Of a stretch of DNA of 64,000 nt, positions 46,101 through 58,753 are shown piece after piece. Source of the DNA: Breviolum minutum Mf 1.05b.01. Taxonomy: Eukaryota; Sar; Dinophyceae; Suessiales; Symbiodiniaceae. The notes beneath the pieces are model-generated. The model worked only from the letters and a program-made list of their open reading frames with translations. It was not told the origin of the DNA and made no database searches. Where the stretch lies: NCBI GenBank assembly GCA_000507305.1, contig DF239916.1, forward strand, positions 1 to 64,000. The letters are read 5' to 3'. How positions within the stretch are numbered: the stretch's first letter is position 1; the number at the start of each line of letters is the position of its first letter. A program made the translations under genes and the position numbers.

Positions 46101-49100
46101 CCAAACTGCTTCAAATCCTAGATGCGGTCATGGTGCCATATCAGGCAGCTCAAGAACGTGGTGACATTGACGCGATGCCCACAGAGATCCGCGATAGTCT
46201 CCTCAAAGTTGGCAGTGTCTTGCGTGGTGTGGCCGCACTTTTGAGCCCTGAGGCCTCTTGGAAGATAGAACCACGGTCCTGAGGGGGTTTGAAAAACTAA
46301 TGATGTTTTTTTGGTGAGTGTATGTAAAAAATATTTCAGATTGCATAAACGAATTCACACAGACTGAGTGTGAGTATAGCTTAGTAAGGCTTAGGCTTAG
46401 GCTTAGTCAGTCGCGTAGTCTTAGTATAGTATAGTCACGTCATAGTCATAGTCATTCAAGGTTTGTTTGGGTCATAGTGATGGTGAGAGTGCCATTGTGT
46501 TGCAACCATAGTGAATAGTTTAGTATAGTATATAGTTAGTTTAGCGGTTTAGCGACAGTGATGGCGCATACTTTAGAAAAGGTCTGATTTATATGTAGCT
46601 AGTAGCTCGTAAAATTTAGTGACTTTGGTAGTGTAGTATCTAGTAACTAGTATAGTAAAGTATTAGTAGCGATGCAAAAATCAATAGATTTAGTAACGAG
46701 GTCTTTTGTCTACCACCAAGGTTTACTTGACCCTTTGTTCCTTTGGGGAAACTCAACCATCTCCTGGCAAGAGTCTAGTCTAGAGTCTATATAGAGTCTA
46801 GAGTCTAGCGGTAGCCGGTAGTGGCCTAGCGAGTCTAGCAGCACCTACATGCTACAATAGAGCCACATCAATCCGGGAAAACTGGGGCATTCACAGTAGA
46901 TTCGTAGATTCATGATTCATGCTTTTATAGGCACCTTTAGAGTTAGGTCCGGTCAGACTTAGACTTAGACTTAGAGACTTAGTAGAGCTTTTGATGGTCT
47001 GTCAAGGTTTTTGATGCCCTTTAACTGTAACTAAGTTACTGACCAAGTTCTAAATAGTTGACAGGGGATCGTAGCAGTTTTCCTTCAACACATGTTGAAT
47101 TTGAACAATTGAAAGGTGCCAGTGCCACACAACAACCAAAAGTTCGAAATACGGGAAATCGGGAACTCATCTTTGGCTTCCGCCTTGGAAGACGAAGTTG
47201 CATGAGGTCTTTGGTAGGAGGGTGTATATATTGTAAGTATATTGTATATATATGTAAAGTATAGTATAGTACAGTACAATACAGTATAGTATAGTATAGT
47301 ACAGTCTAATAAAGTATAGTATAGTATAGTAAAGTAAAGTATAGTACCGTATAGTATAGTATAGTATAGTGTAGTAAAGTATAGTATAGTATAGTATAGT
47401 ATAGTATAGTATAGTACANGCGACTAACCTGACTCTGATTGGTTTCCGCATCGCGCCCTCCGCGTATATCAACCCCCACCCACCCTCCATGCACACCACA
47501 AAGAGGACGACGGGAACTAGCTGGCTGGCTGAGCTAGCTGCTCACCGGAAGGGGCCCATAGAAAGGAGATGGACTCATGCGTGGGCGAGTTGGTGACATA
47601 GCTGTCAGAAGTAAAAAAGGTGAACAGCCTTTTCGTGTAGCCAGTGAAGCAACTGGTCAGCTGGTCGCCTGCCGCCCCCCGCACTTCGCCTCACAGGCTG
47701 CTGCTTTTCTGGCGGTTGTTACTGGTGCCTTCAAAAATGTGTAGTGTAGTGTAGTGAAGTGCAGTGAAGTGATAGTCTGATAATGTAATACCTGATAGCT
47801 GACAGTGATACTGATCTGATAATGATAGCTAGTGAAGCTAGTGACAGATCAGATAGTGAAGTGATAGTGATGCTGATAGTGACAATGTACACTGAACTGA
47901 GTGCTGTACACTGTACCGTACACCTATGGTCCTGAGGTCCGAGGTACGCCTTAGGTGAGAACGTGAAGGAATGGTGCAATCAAAGCAAATCACGACTTGG
48001 TAGTTCTCATCAAGAGCTACATTCATTAACTATAATATAACTAACTATGATCAGGCGGCAAGCCAAAGCCATGAGTGTCCTGTCAGATGCCATTGTCAAA
48101 ACCACTTGTCGCCGGTCACTTTGCTGCTGAAAGGCATGTTTCTGTTGGGCCATCCACGCAGTGCTGGCAAGACCCATGTTTGGGGGTGGTCCTCCGCACC
48201 TGCATCCATCCTGGCCGTGGCCGTCGCCCAGGACTGGAGAGGTTCGCGCTGGAAGTGCTGGCAGTGCTGAACCTGCCACACCCAGACATCCTGCTGTGGT
48301 CTGGAGGTCTGGCGATGTCGGAGCGTCGAGGTGATGAAGGGACATCTCTGGGAAAGACACTAGGCACGTTGCCAGTGTTTGTACCAGAAGTCCTGGAGCT
48401 TCGAGAATGGCGAGACATCCAAGACCTCCGGAGAAGACACAGACTTCAGCGGTTCAGCGGCTTCCGCGTGACAAGGTCCAAGGTCTGCTACTTTACTAAA
48501 ATCTAAATCTAAGTCTAAGTCACTAAGTCACTAAGTCACTAAGTCACTAAGTCGACTCTAAGTCTAAGTCTAAGTCTCTAAGTCACTAAGTCACTAAGTC
48601 ACTAAGTCACTAAGTCACTAAGTTATGTTATGTCATGTCATGTCAATGTTTGGAGTTTTGACTTTGACATGGTGACATGGTGGTGAAAGTTCAGTTCAGT
48701 ACTCAGCACCCATTGTTACAAAACACTGGCTGGCTGCTGCTAGGCCAGGCTGGCAGGTGGCAATATTCAAACAGAATCAGCAAGCATGGTCAGATAAATA
48801 TAATATAGCAGCGAGCAGCTAGCAGCTAGCTAGCAGGAAGCGCTGCACATCGTTGAGACGTCCCGGATGTGTTTCTTGGGCCGGATCCGTAGTGGCAAGA
48901 TTACCCTGCTCAACTCAACGCGGTCATGGACCGCCATCTTCTGCCGAAGTGGTCAGATGCGTCATGCTGTCATGTCGACAGTGACAGGGCACTCACAGTC
49001 ACTCGCGACCAAGGCTGCTCCTTTTCACAGGAACGGCTTCAGACAGTTGCCTCAGTCTCTTCAGTGACTGAGAAAGTCAGCACTTCGTGCCGTTTCATGC

Positions 49101-52100
49101 TGTGCCTGCGCCATTGGCTCATTGGCCCGCCTTTCTCCGCACGCTTCGCGCCGCAGCTTTTTTCTAGGATGCGCCGCAGCTTTTTTCTAGGTCTAGGTCC
49201 TATGGTCCGGTTCTATAGATCCTAGGTCCTAGGTCTTAAGTCTAGAGTCAGAGTCTAAAGCATCCTCTCTAGAGTCTCTAGAGACTCTAGAACTCTAGAG
49301 TCTAGGTCCAGGTCTGAGTCTAAGTCTAAGTTTAAGTTTAAGTCTAAGTCGAAGTCTAGTCTAAGTTTGCCGCTTGCCGCTTGCCGTTGCAAGCAGCAAG
49401 AACGACTCTCGCTGTAGCTGAAAATGGAAAAATATTGCACTGTAAATTATCAAGATGATATTAAATACTTACCTAACATAATATAGCAATATAGTGATTT
49501 ATTTATAGTTTGTTTTGTCAATCGGATCTGATATCTGTAACAATTGAGTCGCATCAAACTGGATGAAAACGTGGCAAAATCTCAATAGCACAGACAATAG
49601 ATTAGATGAGATTAGATTGGGTTGGGGTGGTGTGATGATAAAATTCTGATCGTACAAAATGGTGTACTTTGGGGCCTTAGGGCCTTTAGGGCTAGAGGAT
49701 TGAAAGTGTTTTTTTGGCAAAGATTAAACTGATTAAACTTTACACTGGATACCAAAATTCCAGTTGTTGGTTCTTTGATACTAAAGGCTTAAAACTTGAC
49801 TTAGGGCTTAGTTAGTCCTGGTCTTAGTAACCCTACGGCGTACAGGGTCTAGGAACCCATTTCCCGCCATGTAAAATGTAATCATTGAATTGTTGGCTTT
49901 TTGGGTGTTGGGCTAGTAAGTAAGCCAAGTAAGCGGCTGATATAGCAAGATATAGTAAGTCACTAAATTTGGTCAAGAGTAAGTCACTAAGACTAGTGAC
50001 TAGTGATTAGGACTGTGACTAGGTGACTAGGCTTAGGACCCGTGACGACGGAGTTCAGGGCTCGGCTTTGGCTGGGGAAGGTCCAAGTAACTAGGCAGCT
50101 AGACCCGGTCACAGTTTATCAGAATTTAGAGTTTACAGTCTAGACTCTAAAGTTTAGAGTCAGTCAGGTTTTGAATTTGAAGATTTGATTTTTTTTAGGC
50201 AATGTAACAAACTCAATGCCAATGCCAATGCATCATGGCTTTCGTTCTGACGCTTTGCAATTTCAAAACTGGCCTAGGCTGGAATCTATGGATCTGGGAT
50301 TGGGGACGTTGAGCTGGTGACCAAAGCCAAGAAGGCGAAAACCATGAAATCAGGCATGGGTGGGCCTTCCAGCATGGGCCCAGAACGCCCAGTGTTAGAG
50401 CTCATGTCTGCAAGCCCATGGTGGAAGACCCAGAGCGATGAGTTTTGGCGGACAGCTGCAACCAGCAAAATTCTTGCGCCTCGGCTTCAGAAAGCCATGG
50501 ATGATATGAGCATGGAAGGCTTTGCTGGTCAGATGTCAGCAGAGTGGTTGGAAACGGCCGCGGCCAACCTCAAGGAGTTTCGCCAAAATCTGCGAGGTGG
50601 CTATGTTGAGTTTGAAAGCAGAGTTTTTTTCGTTTGTACTGAGAAGGTCAACTTTTTCATGTCCAAGAAGTCTGTTGAAGAAGTCGATGGCTCGCAAGTG
50701 CCTTTGATCAAGCCTTTGATTGATATTCTCCAGCTTTTGGCTGAAAACAAAGCTGATGATCAAGGCACCAAGGCAAAGGATTCGTTGGCTAAGTTCCAGA
50801 GTTGGCATGACTCTCTCAAGAACGACTTCACCCAGAAGGACATCCTTGCCAAGCTCGAGGACTTCCGCGAGAATGACACTGTGGATTGGGCGCTTCTTCA
50901 ATCATGGGTAGAACGCCTTCAAGGTGTTGCGTTGCACGAGGAGTTCCAAGCCTGCGTCTCCAGCATGACCTGTCTGTTCTTCAAGAAGCTGATTGCAGAG
51001 GCACGTGAGACAATTGTTTTTGAACATATCGGACATATCGATACTGCATTGCACACTTTTGATGTTGCAAAGTTCATGCAGGTATTTTATTATTTGACAA
51101 TCCGACAATTTTATTTCATTGACATTCGACTCAGTCTCCAGACTTTAGACTTCGAGACTTAAGACGTATAAGTATAAGTCTAAACATACCTGGTTCTCTT
51201 TTTTTGCTGGTACTTTGCTGTTCGTTAATCGATTCTGGGCCTTGGGTTCAACAATTCAACAGTTGATTCAACAATCTAAATTCCAAAATCAACAGATCAC
51301 ATAGACATAAAAGCAATGTCAAGTAAGAGAATCCAGTTATAGGACCAGACGGTCAGAATGAAGGGGTCCAAACGTCCAACCGATTCGAATCGTAACAACC
51401 AATTACCCATTTTGTTCCGTTCTTCCATTTTCTGGCCTTGCTGCGGGTATGCGCCCTACATGGGCAACGTTCCCGTGGCAGCTAAAATTGCTCTTTATAA
51501 AGTAGTCAAGTACTCAGAGTACTCCTTGATGCCGGATTTGCCTTCTAGATTTCGGATTGCAAGTTGATTGGATGCGCATAGCTGGTTCTGGCAGGTGCAG
51601 AATCGTTCTTGCACAAGCAGGATGTTCGAGTTTGTGGAGAAGTTCGTGGTGGATCTAAGTTCCAGCTCTGAAAAGGATCGTGATCGTGCTCTTCTCAAAG
51701 AAGAACTCAGTCTTGGACGAAAGATTGATATCATCCTGAAGCTTATTGCAGACATGCCCCCAATCGATTCTGATTCTGGTGCTTCCCCGGGTCTTTTGTC
51801 AGCAAAAAACCTCAACGGCTTGGTGAAGGCACTGGTCGACTACTCCAGGAGTGTGGCTACTGTCAGTCAGCAAGATGGATGCGCTTTGCTGGATCGAGGT
51901 GTTTCATTTTCCAAGATCGCTGTGGACCATGATGGCATTTTGGAACATTGGCGCAGGTTCTGCAGCAGTTTGGTGAGCAAGTTGGATGAATCTGTCCAGC
52001 TGTTGGATGTCACGCTGGAGCCCAGCAAAATGTGGAAAGACCAGCCTTTTGAGAATTTGCAAGAGACCATTGCGAAAGCAGATGCTACCATCATGGCTGT

Positions 52101-53254
52101 GAAAGGAAAACGAGTCACTTCTTTGAAGGAGGCACTGCACCAGGCAGGGTTCGGAACACCTCACTAGACTTAACTTGACTGAACACCTTTCAGGGTCATT
52201 TTATTTTACTTTTGTTTTTTGAATTTTAGATTTCTAATTTTTGGACTTCGGCTTCGGATTGTGGATCCGGGTAGAGTCTCCTGAAGTCGTTTCGTTTTGG
52301 GATTTTGGGCTTTGGATTCCGGATTCCGGATTTCATATTTTTTGGGCAGTGAATGAAAACTTGGCCAATTGGCAATGGCAATAATGATGCATGGCAAGTA
52401 CCGGACAGGATCATTTGGACTTGACTTGGCATTTTGGAATTTTCACACGAGCCTATGTTATGTCAAGTCACGTCAAGTCAAGGCGATTCAGATTCAGATG
52501 ATTTGTATTGTATTGTACATTGTACATCGTAGTAAAATTTACATGTCATGATACGACTCAAGACTTAAGACTTAAAACCTCAGACTTAAGACATATAGTC
52601 ATATAGATAGATAGATATAATAAAATATAAGATCATTAGCTGACTCGCGTCGGCGGGTTGATGATTATGGTGGTGATGATGATGATCATGAGATAGATAG
52701 TTTTGACGATGATGACGACGATGATGACGACGATGATGTTGATGACGACTATGACTATGATGATGATGATCTGGTTTCAAATGATGGTGATGATGATGAT
52801 GATGATGATGATGCATGGAGGGCGGGTCTCAACTCTCAACCTTGGATTTGGACCCAAAGGGAATCAAGAATCATGTGATGCTGTTTGTTTGCTTGCGCAA
52901 TATCATTTTCGATTTGTACTCAGACTCTGTTTTTTGGTCCTGACGTGATGCAACTTGCAGGCAATCACTGAGAGCAAAGACTTCGTGGACAAGTATGAGA
53001 AGATCATGCTCTTCAAGGATTCTGAGAAAATGGCGTCCCTTGTGGAAGGGCTTGACAAAGCCAATCGTGCCTTCAAAGAGGCCACCATAGTCAAGATCGA
53101 AGCGATGTTGACCCAAGCCACGAAAGCGAAGGTCAAGAAAACTCAAAAGGATCTGGTCCAAGCTCAAATGGTTGAACTAGCTGGTAGCGACAGCGTCTCT
53201 GAGTCGGATATTCAGGCTCACCTCTTGGCCTTTGCAAAGGCAGCCCTATCGTGA
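43197..53254 (+). CDS. Seven-exon gene, about 1,140 residues, unknown function
   Basis: Not recognised. Exons: 43197-43352 (tentative start, GC donor), 43834-44859, 45234-45660, 46083-46252, 50278-51081, 51595-52143 and 52961-53254, ending in TGA. All junctions keep frame; donors are GC at 43353, 44860, 46253 and 52144, GA at 45661, GT at 51082. Visible: an N-terminal part with five to six Cys in the second exon, a Lys/Ala tract then Gly/Arg-rich linker at about 44560-44690 (KAKAKAKARGG, GKGRRGRGKGG, SRSPPP) typical of disordered nucleic-acid-binding tails, then long amphipathic helices in exons 3 and 5-7 suggesting coiled coil or helical bundles. A nuclear or RNA-binding role is only a guess. 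Exons 5-7 are strongly protein-like. The first exon, the GA donor and the 4-kb intron 46253-50277 (which contains the N at 47419) are the weak points; exons 1-4 and 5-7 could be two genes, with the second starting at ATG 50344. Confidence 0.6.
45078..45165. repeat. CACTAGT-type micro-repeat
   Basis: Runs of agtcactagtcactagtcac and agtactcagtactcagta lie in the intron 44860-45233. Confidence 0.85.
46375..47418. repeat. CTTAG, TAGTCTAGAGTC and TATAG micro-repeats
   Basis: The intron 46253-50277 contains successive trains: ggcttaggcttag near 46385, gtatagtatag near 46430 and 46520, ctagagtctatatagagtct near 46785, gacttagacttagactt near 46950, then a nearly continuous tatag pentamer tract from 47255 to the N at 47419. 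The minus-strand poly-Tyr/Leu frames come from that tract. A protein-like patch at about 47090-47200 has no paired splice sites. Confidence 0.8.
47419..47419. other. Single-N join at a repeat edge
   Basis: A tatag tract ends at this N and dispersed module B begins on the other side. The join lies inside the 4-kb intron of the seven-exon gene. Confidence 0.8.
47420..49165. repeat. Dispersed repeat modules, copy 2
   Basis: Module B at 47420-47550, module A at about 48046-48130 and module C at about 48962-49160 match those at 29.4-30.5 kb, but in the order B-A-C. Between A and C lies a protein-like frame (48116-48480, with VFVPEVLELREWRDIQDLRR) that is high in GC and may be a captured exon or part of an element; no domain is recognised and no splice pair was found. 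Confidence 0.65.
48497..48628. repeat. AAGTCACT tandem tract
   Basis: About fourteen units of aagtcact or aagtct in two runs, followed by a tatgtcatgtcatgtc run. No coding potential. Confidence 0.9.
49166..49352. repeat. CTAGGTCC / CTAGAGTCT / TCTAAG tracts
   Basis: Trains of ctaggtcctaggtc, tagagtctctagagactcta and gtctaagtctaagttta follow module C directly. This is typical of the middle block. Confidence 0.85.
52597..52816. repeat. GAT/GAC trinucleotide tract
   Basis: gatgat and gacgat runs lie in the intron 52144-52960. The poly-His frame on the minus strand and the poly-Met frame on the plus strand are by-products. Confidence 0.9.
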
Positions 53255-54637
53255 GATTCATGTTTTGGAATGTTCATGAGCCTTGCGCCCTTGGCCTTAG
53301 TTTAGCTGTAGCTGCTGTCACTGAACTGTACACTGTAGCTTGCAGCTTGTGGTCATGGTGGGTTCGTAGTTTTGTTTTGCTGCCGGCGTGAGAGTGCGCC
53401 GCACTCTGGATTTCTTGGGCCACTGCAGGTGTTCAATCTTTCACTGTCACTAGTCACGAGTCAAGTCACTAGTCAATATTACCAAGATTTTTTTTACGAT
53501 GTTCAATCCAAAGCTGTTTTTGTTGGTGATGTTTCGGGACAGTCGGATTCAAAATAGCATTTCACTAGCGCACAAGAAGGTAAAACATGCTTTCACCCAG
53601 AGGTGGCCTTTGGGGAAGATTTATACTCGCCTCATGAGCTTCAGACCTAGATTTAAATGTGGCGACGTGCTGCTACGATGTTTGTCGGATTGTGGTGGGA
53701 AAACAAAATTGCGAAATGAGCCGCTTTTTCTGACCATGAGCTGAGAGTGCAGTCAATGAACATGGTAAGGCGGTTCGGTTAAGGTCCGGTCCAATACGGT
53801 TACTTTTTTTTAATATTTACTATATTGTAACTAGTTTGGCCGGATATGTCCGATAAGTCCGATAAGGATGATGATGCAGATATTCGGAACTTACAACAGC
53901 CAAAGCGAGAAAAAACAATTTGCAACAATCGCACTTTCATGAAAACGAAAACCAAAGATAAATTGAAGAGAACATGGTGTGACTTGATATGCTTTAGTTA
54001 CTTTAGTACTTTACTTTGGTAAAGTTACTCTAGTCACTAGTCAAGCACCCTCATTAACTGAAGTTTTGGTTTTGGATTTCGGATTTCGTATATTGCAACA
54101 TTTTGGATTTGTGATTTTGGATTATGATTTTGGATTTTGGATTTCGGATGTTTCATTTTGGATTTTGAACTTCCGAGTTTTGCACTTTGGCTTTAGTCAC
54201 TTTAGTCACTCTTTGCATTGAGATTTTGGTTTTCTTGTCTCAGATTTTGGGTTTTGGATGTTGCTTTTGGATTTTGGGCTTTGGATATTTTGTTTTAATG
54301 GTTTTGGATTTTTGGTTTTGGTTTTGGGGTTTTGCTTTGAATTTTGGATGTCAGATTTAGGATTTGGTGGATTTCAAATTTTGTTTTTCGGATTGTGGCT
54401 TTGGGTTTTGGTTGTGGGATTTTGGATTTCGTATTTCAATTTTTTGTTTTCTGTTTTTTGTATGTAGATTTTGTTTTTTTTTGCATTTTGGTTTTGTTTT
54501 TTATATTTTTGATTTGGGTTTGTGGGTTTGGTGTTTTGGATTCTGAAAAATTATGTTTTTTTTCCCATTTTTTGTTTTATAGTGTTAGTGAAACAGTGTT
54601 GGGAGATTGCAAGCTGCAAGTTGACTAAGTTTTGTCG
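53255..54637. other. Downstream of the seven-exon gene; degenerate TTTTGGATTT repeat
   Basis: From 54060 to about 54570 the sequence is a degenerate train of ttttggattt and ttttggttttgg units. This explains the Phe/Leu/Trp/Gly-rich frames of 60-94 codons. Before it, 53255-54060 shows CTAG-type motifs but no gene I can support. Confidence 0.6.
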
Positions 54638-54638
54638 N
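54638..54638. other. Single-N join, right edge of the middle block
   Basis: AT-rich unique sequence ends here, and a 430-bp unit of the left-block type begins at once on the other side. Confidence 0.85.
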
Positions 54639-55005
54639 GCCTTTCGCTTCTTGAAACTGCACATGTTCGAATAGATCGTATGAGCTTTTGCGTTGGATAA
54701 GGATTCGATGTTGCAGGGGGTGTCCTTTTCTGAGATCTTTGGTTTTCAGATAGAATGACCTTTCCGTGAGTTTGTGCAGATTTGTTTTTTTGTAAATGTG
54801 GTCTTGCAAAATCTCGCTCTACCCATGGACTGGACGTCGGGCTTGAAAGGCCTCACCGTTGGCCGGGTGTGGGGCTCGTGCTAGGATGCCTGCACAGTGC
54901 GCCGATATCACGGCAGGACACACAAGGCATGGCATTGGACCCTTGGGGCCAACGCATCCTGATTTTGAGATGTATGACAGCGAGACGATGCGCTAAAGTG
55001 CTCGC
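54639..55005. repeat. Copy of the 430-bp unit at the start of the right block
   Basis: The sequence starts at gcctttcgcttcttgaaact and runs through the landmark near 54967 to gctaaagtgctcgc. It matches the units at 16044-17354 apart from a shorter variable segment and a 20-bp deletion (the ttgttcagtccgca part). Confidence 0.9.
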
Positions 55006-55798
55006 CTCAGATGCAATGCATCAATGCGAAATTGGCAGCTTGGCAGCTTGAGCTAAACTGCGCATAACTGCGCCAAAAGAGTTCTTCACGTTGAGACCCT
55101 AAGATGGAAGACGACCTGTAAGGAAAGCGGAAAACCACAAAAGTTTGATAGTTTTGTTCCAGTCGCTTTGGTAAGAGGATGGAAGGTTTTCTTTTGGTGA
55201 GGAAAGGGAAGGGATGGAAGGAGCTTACTGGGAATGGTCCTAACTGATGAGAATTCATGATAATTCATAAGATGTCTATCATCTGATTTTTGTCAGTTCA
55301 AACCACAATTTGATTGAATTTTAGAATGCAGTAATCCATATGAACATGTACAGTATACCTACTGCCTGCTTAGCTATAGGGTTGAATGATGTTGGCTTTA
55401 AGGGAGGATGTAGCTCCAGAAAAAGACATTGGGCTTGGTGACGCTCGGGTTGTCAAATGTAGACTTACCAAGACAGAGGGATATTTTATCCCACTCACTC
55501 TTTGATTCATCTTCATTTTGAGTGGGAGACCGCGCATCTGTGGCAAACCACCATGTTTATGCTGTTGAGGGATGACTCCTGCAATTCCAGGAACATTTTA
55601 TGCACAGATTTGCAGCAAAACAATCTGGCATAACAGAGAGTGAGGAACCATGGGCACTGGCCTCGTGATGCTTCATCCAGCAATGACCGAGTTGAAGACC
55701 AAATGATTTTCACACCAAAAAATGGCATCAATGGGGATGTTCGCGAAGTTTGGCACAGGTCGGGGAGACTGGCTATGACCTGGCAGCCACAAGGCCAG
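55006..55798. other. Stretch with no clear gene
   Basis: The frame from 55632 (plus strand) and the 114-codon minus-strand frame compete over 55513-55864. The plus frame is more protein-like and may add coding sequence to the exon at 55799, but the reading frame there differs. Nothing else is supported. Confidence 0.35.
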
Positions 55799-57221
<1,423 letters not shown>

Positions 57222-57299
57222 TTTAATTTGAAGGTTTGAAGCAATGTTACCAACGGAAATATATACAATTATTGAATTCGTGTAGTGTAAGACCGAGAA

Positions 57300-58753
57300 A
57301 TGTCCTCACTCACCAATAAGGTTGTTTCCATACTTCCTTTGCATCGCCATGAAGCAAGCCCACAATCTTTCACATACACAGACATCGAAGTGAGGATCAC
57401 ACTAATCATGTGTTTTTTTGAAGATGTTTTTCCATGTTGTCCTGTATGTAGGTTGCATGTATTTTACAGAAAGACCCTGTGTTTCATTCACACCAACATA
57501 CACCAATGATATCTTCAAAGCTTTCTGAGGACTTGATTGTTTGCGGGACACGCGGTTAGGAATGTCACCAATGATCACCAAGGAAAGGCAGCTCTTTACT
57601 TTATGGAGAGATGCTTCCTGATGGCGTCTCGAAGGTGCTCATGATGCTTCCCAGCTATGCTGAATGGTTGAGGTTTATATCTATAGCATATAACATATGA
57701 GAGTTGAGCAAAAGGTCCATGAAAGGGGTTTCCTTTGCGTAAGCCTCTGGGTATGCAATTAACAGTCTCAGCTAAAGTTTTTTCTGAAATGGCGAAAGAA
57801 CATTTTTTTCTGGCTAAAGTTTTGGCGAAAGTTCATGTACACATGTCTAAATGTGCATTGTAAATATTTGTACTTATTGTTTATTATGTATATTGTTTCA
57901 TTTTGTAAAGAACTGTAAAAAACTATTGGGGGATTTTTCGCGAAAGTTTGGCGAAAGTTTAGCTAAAGCTTGGCGAAAGATGGCCTTCCCTCGAAAGCTA
58001 GGTGGCCTAAACTGTGGACTTGTGTCAGAATTGGCCAATGGAGGCGAGCAAGGACCAACATCTTAAAGCAGAACGTAAATGTTTAAGTGCAGCTGCCGCA
58101 GAATAAAGTGTGACAAGGGATCAGACGCCTGGAACAATTTGAGGATATCACGCATCCATGTTTTTCTCAAAAATCTTGGCCAACATGTACCGCGAAAGAT
58201 AAACATGGAGTTCGCGAAAGTTCGGCGAACGAATTTTTTTGGCGAAGATGGCGTTTTCCAGATGAAAGAATTTAGAACAACCCTCATATATCTATATCTT
58301 TCTAGGATGGGGATCATACATGTAAACAATCTAGATTCGTTTGTGTTGTTCCAGTGAACTCAGGAGGTAAGGTACTGGTGTCGCCTCTAGATATAGAGCA
58401 AGAACACAATGATCCGGGAACAGGACGCATGTTGAGAGTATGGTAAGCACTAGGTGCCATAGTACCACACTAGTTTTGTTGATCCAGCTTCAAATTGATT
58501 TGTGACTTACGATCAGCATAGTAGCTTCCTGCCAAAGATATTCAGGCTACGACAGTCTAATCACGTCCCCTCCCGGAGACTTTGAATATATTCTATACAG
58601 CGTCTCAAAGCTGTCACTTGTGCTACAAAGGGATACCCAAACCAATTCTTGCTGTCCCTTAAGACAGACAAATTCCATCGATTGTTTGGAAATGGTCCCT
58701 CTAAGTCAGTTCCACCTGGCAGGCCTTGCACGTCAGCCACTTGGGTGCAGCCC
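57300..58753 (+). CDS. Start of a further gene: first exon and later exons
   Basis: ATG at 57300 opens a 30-codon exon (MSSLTNKVVSILPLHRHEAS) ending at a clear donor (gtgagg at 57390). Later protein-like exons are 57560-57634 (after ggttag; NDHQGKAALYFMERCFLMAS; donor gtgctc) and 58601-58753 (after ctatacag; TKGYPNQFLLSLKTDKFHRL; may end at TAG 58754 or a donor before it). Phases do not connect all three, so exons are missing. It begins only 78 bp after the stop of the preceding gene, consistent with tightly packed, same-strand dinoflagellate genes. Function unknown. Confidence 0.4.
57785..58245. repeat. Scattered GGCGAAAG motif repeats
   Basis: The motif ggcgaaag or tcgcgaaag with a following ttt recurs about ten times, at 57790-57835, 57935-57985 and 58185-58245. 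The spacing is irregular. The 71-codon frame at 57851 follows it in part. Confidence 0.6.

Noticed and set aside
47167-47499. Minus-strand frames of Tyr-Leu repeats
   Set aside because: They are translations of the tatag tract and cross the N at 47419.
52586-52948. Poly-His and poly-Met frames
   Set aside because: They come from the GAT/GAC tract inside an intron.
54258-54628. Frames of 60-94 codons rich in Phe, Leu, Trp and Gly, resembling membrane proteins
   Set aside because: They are produced by the degenerate ttttggattt repeat.
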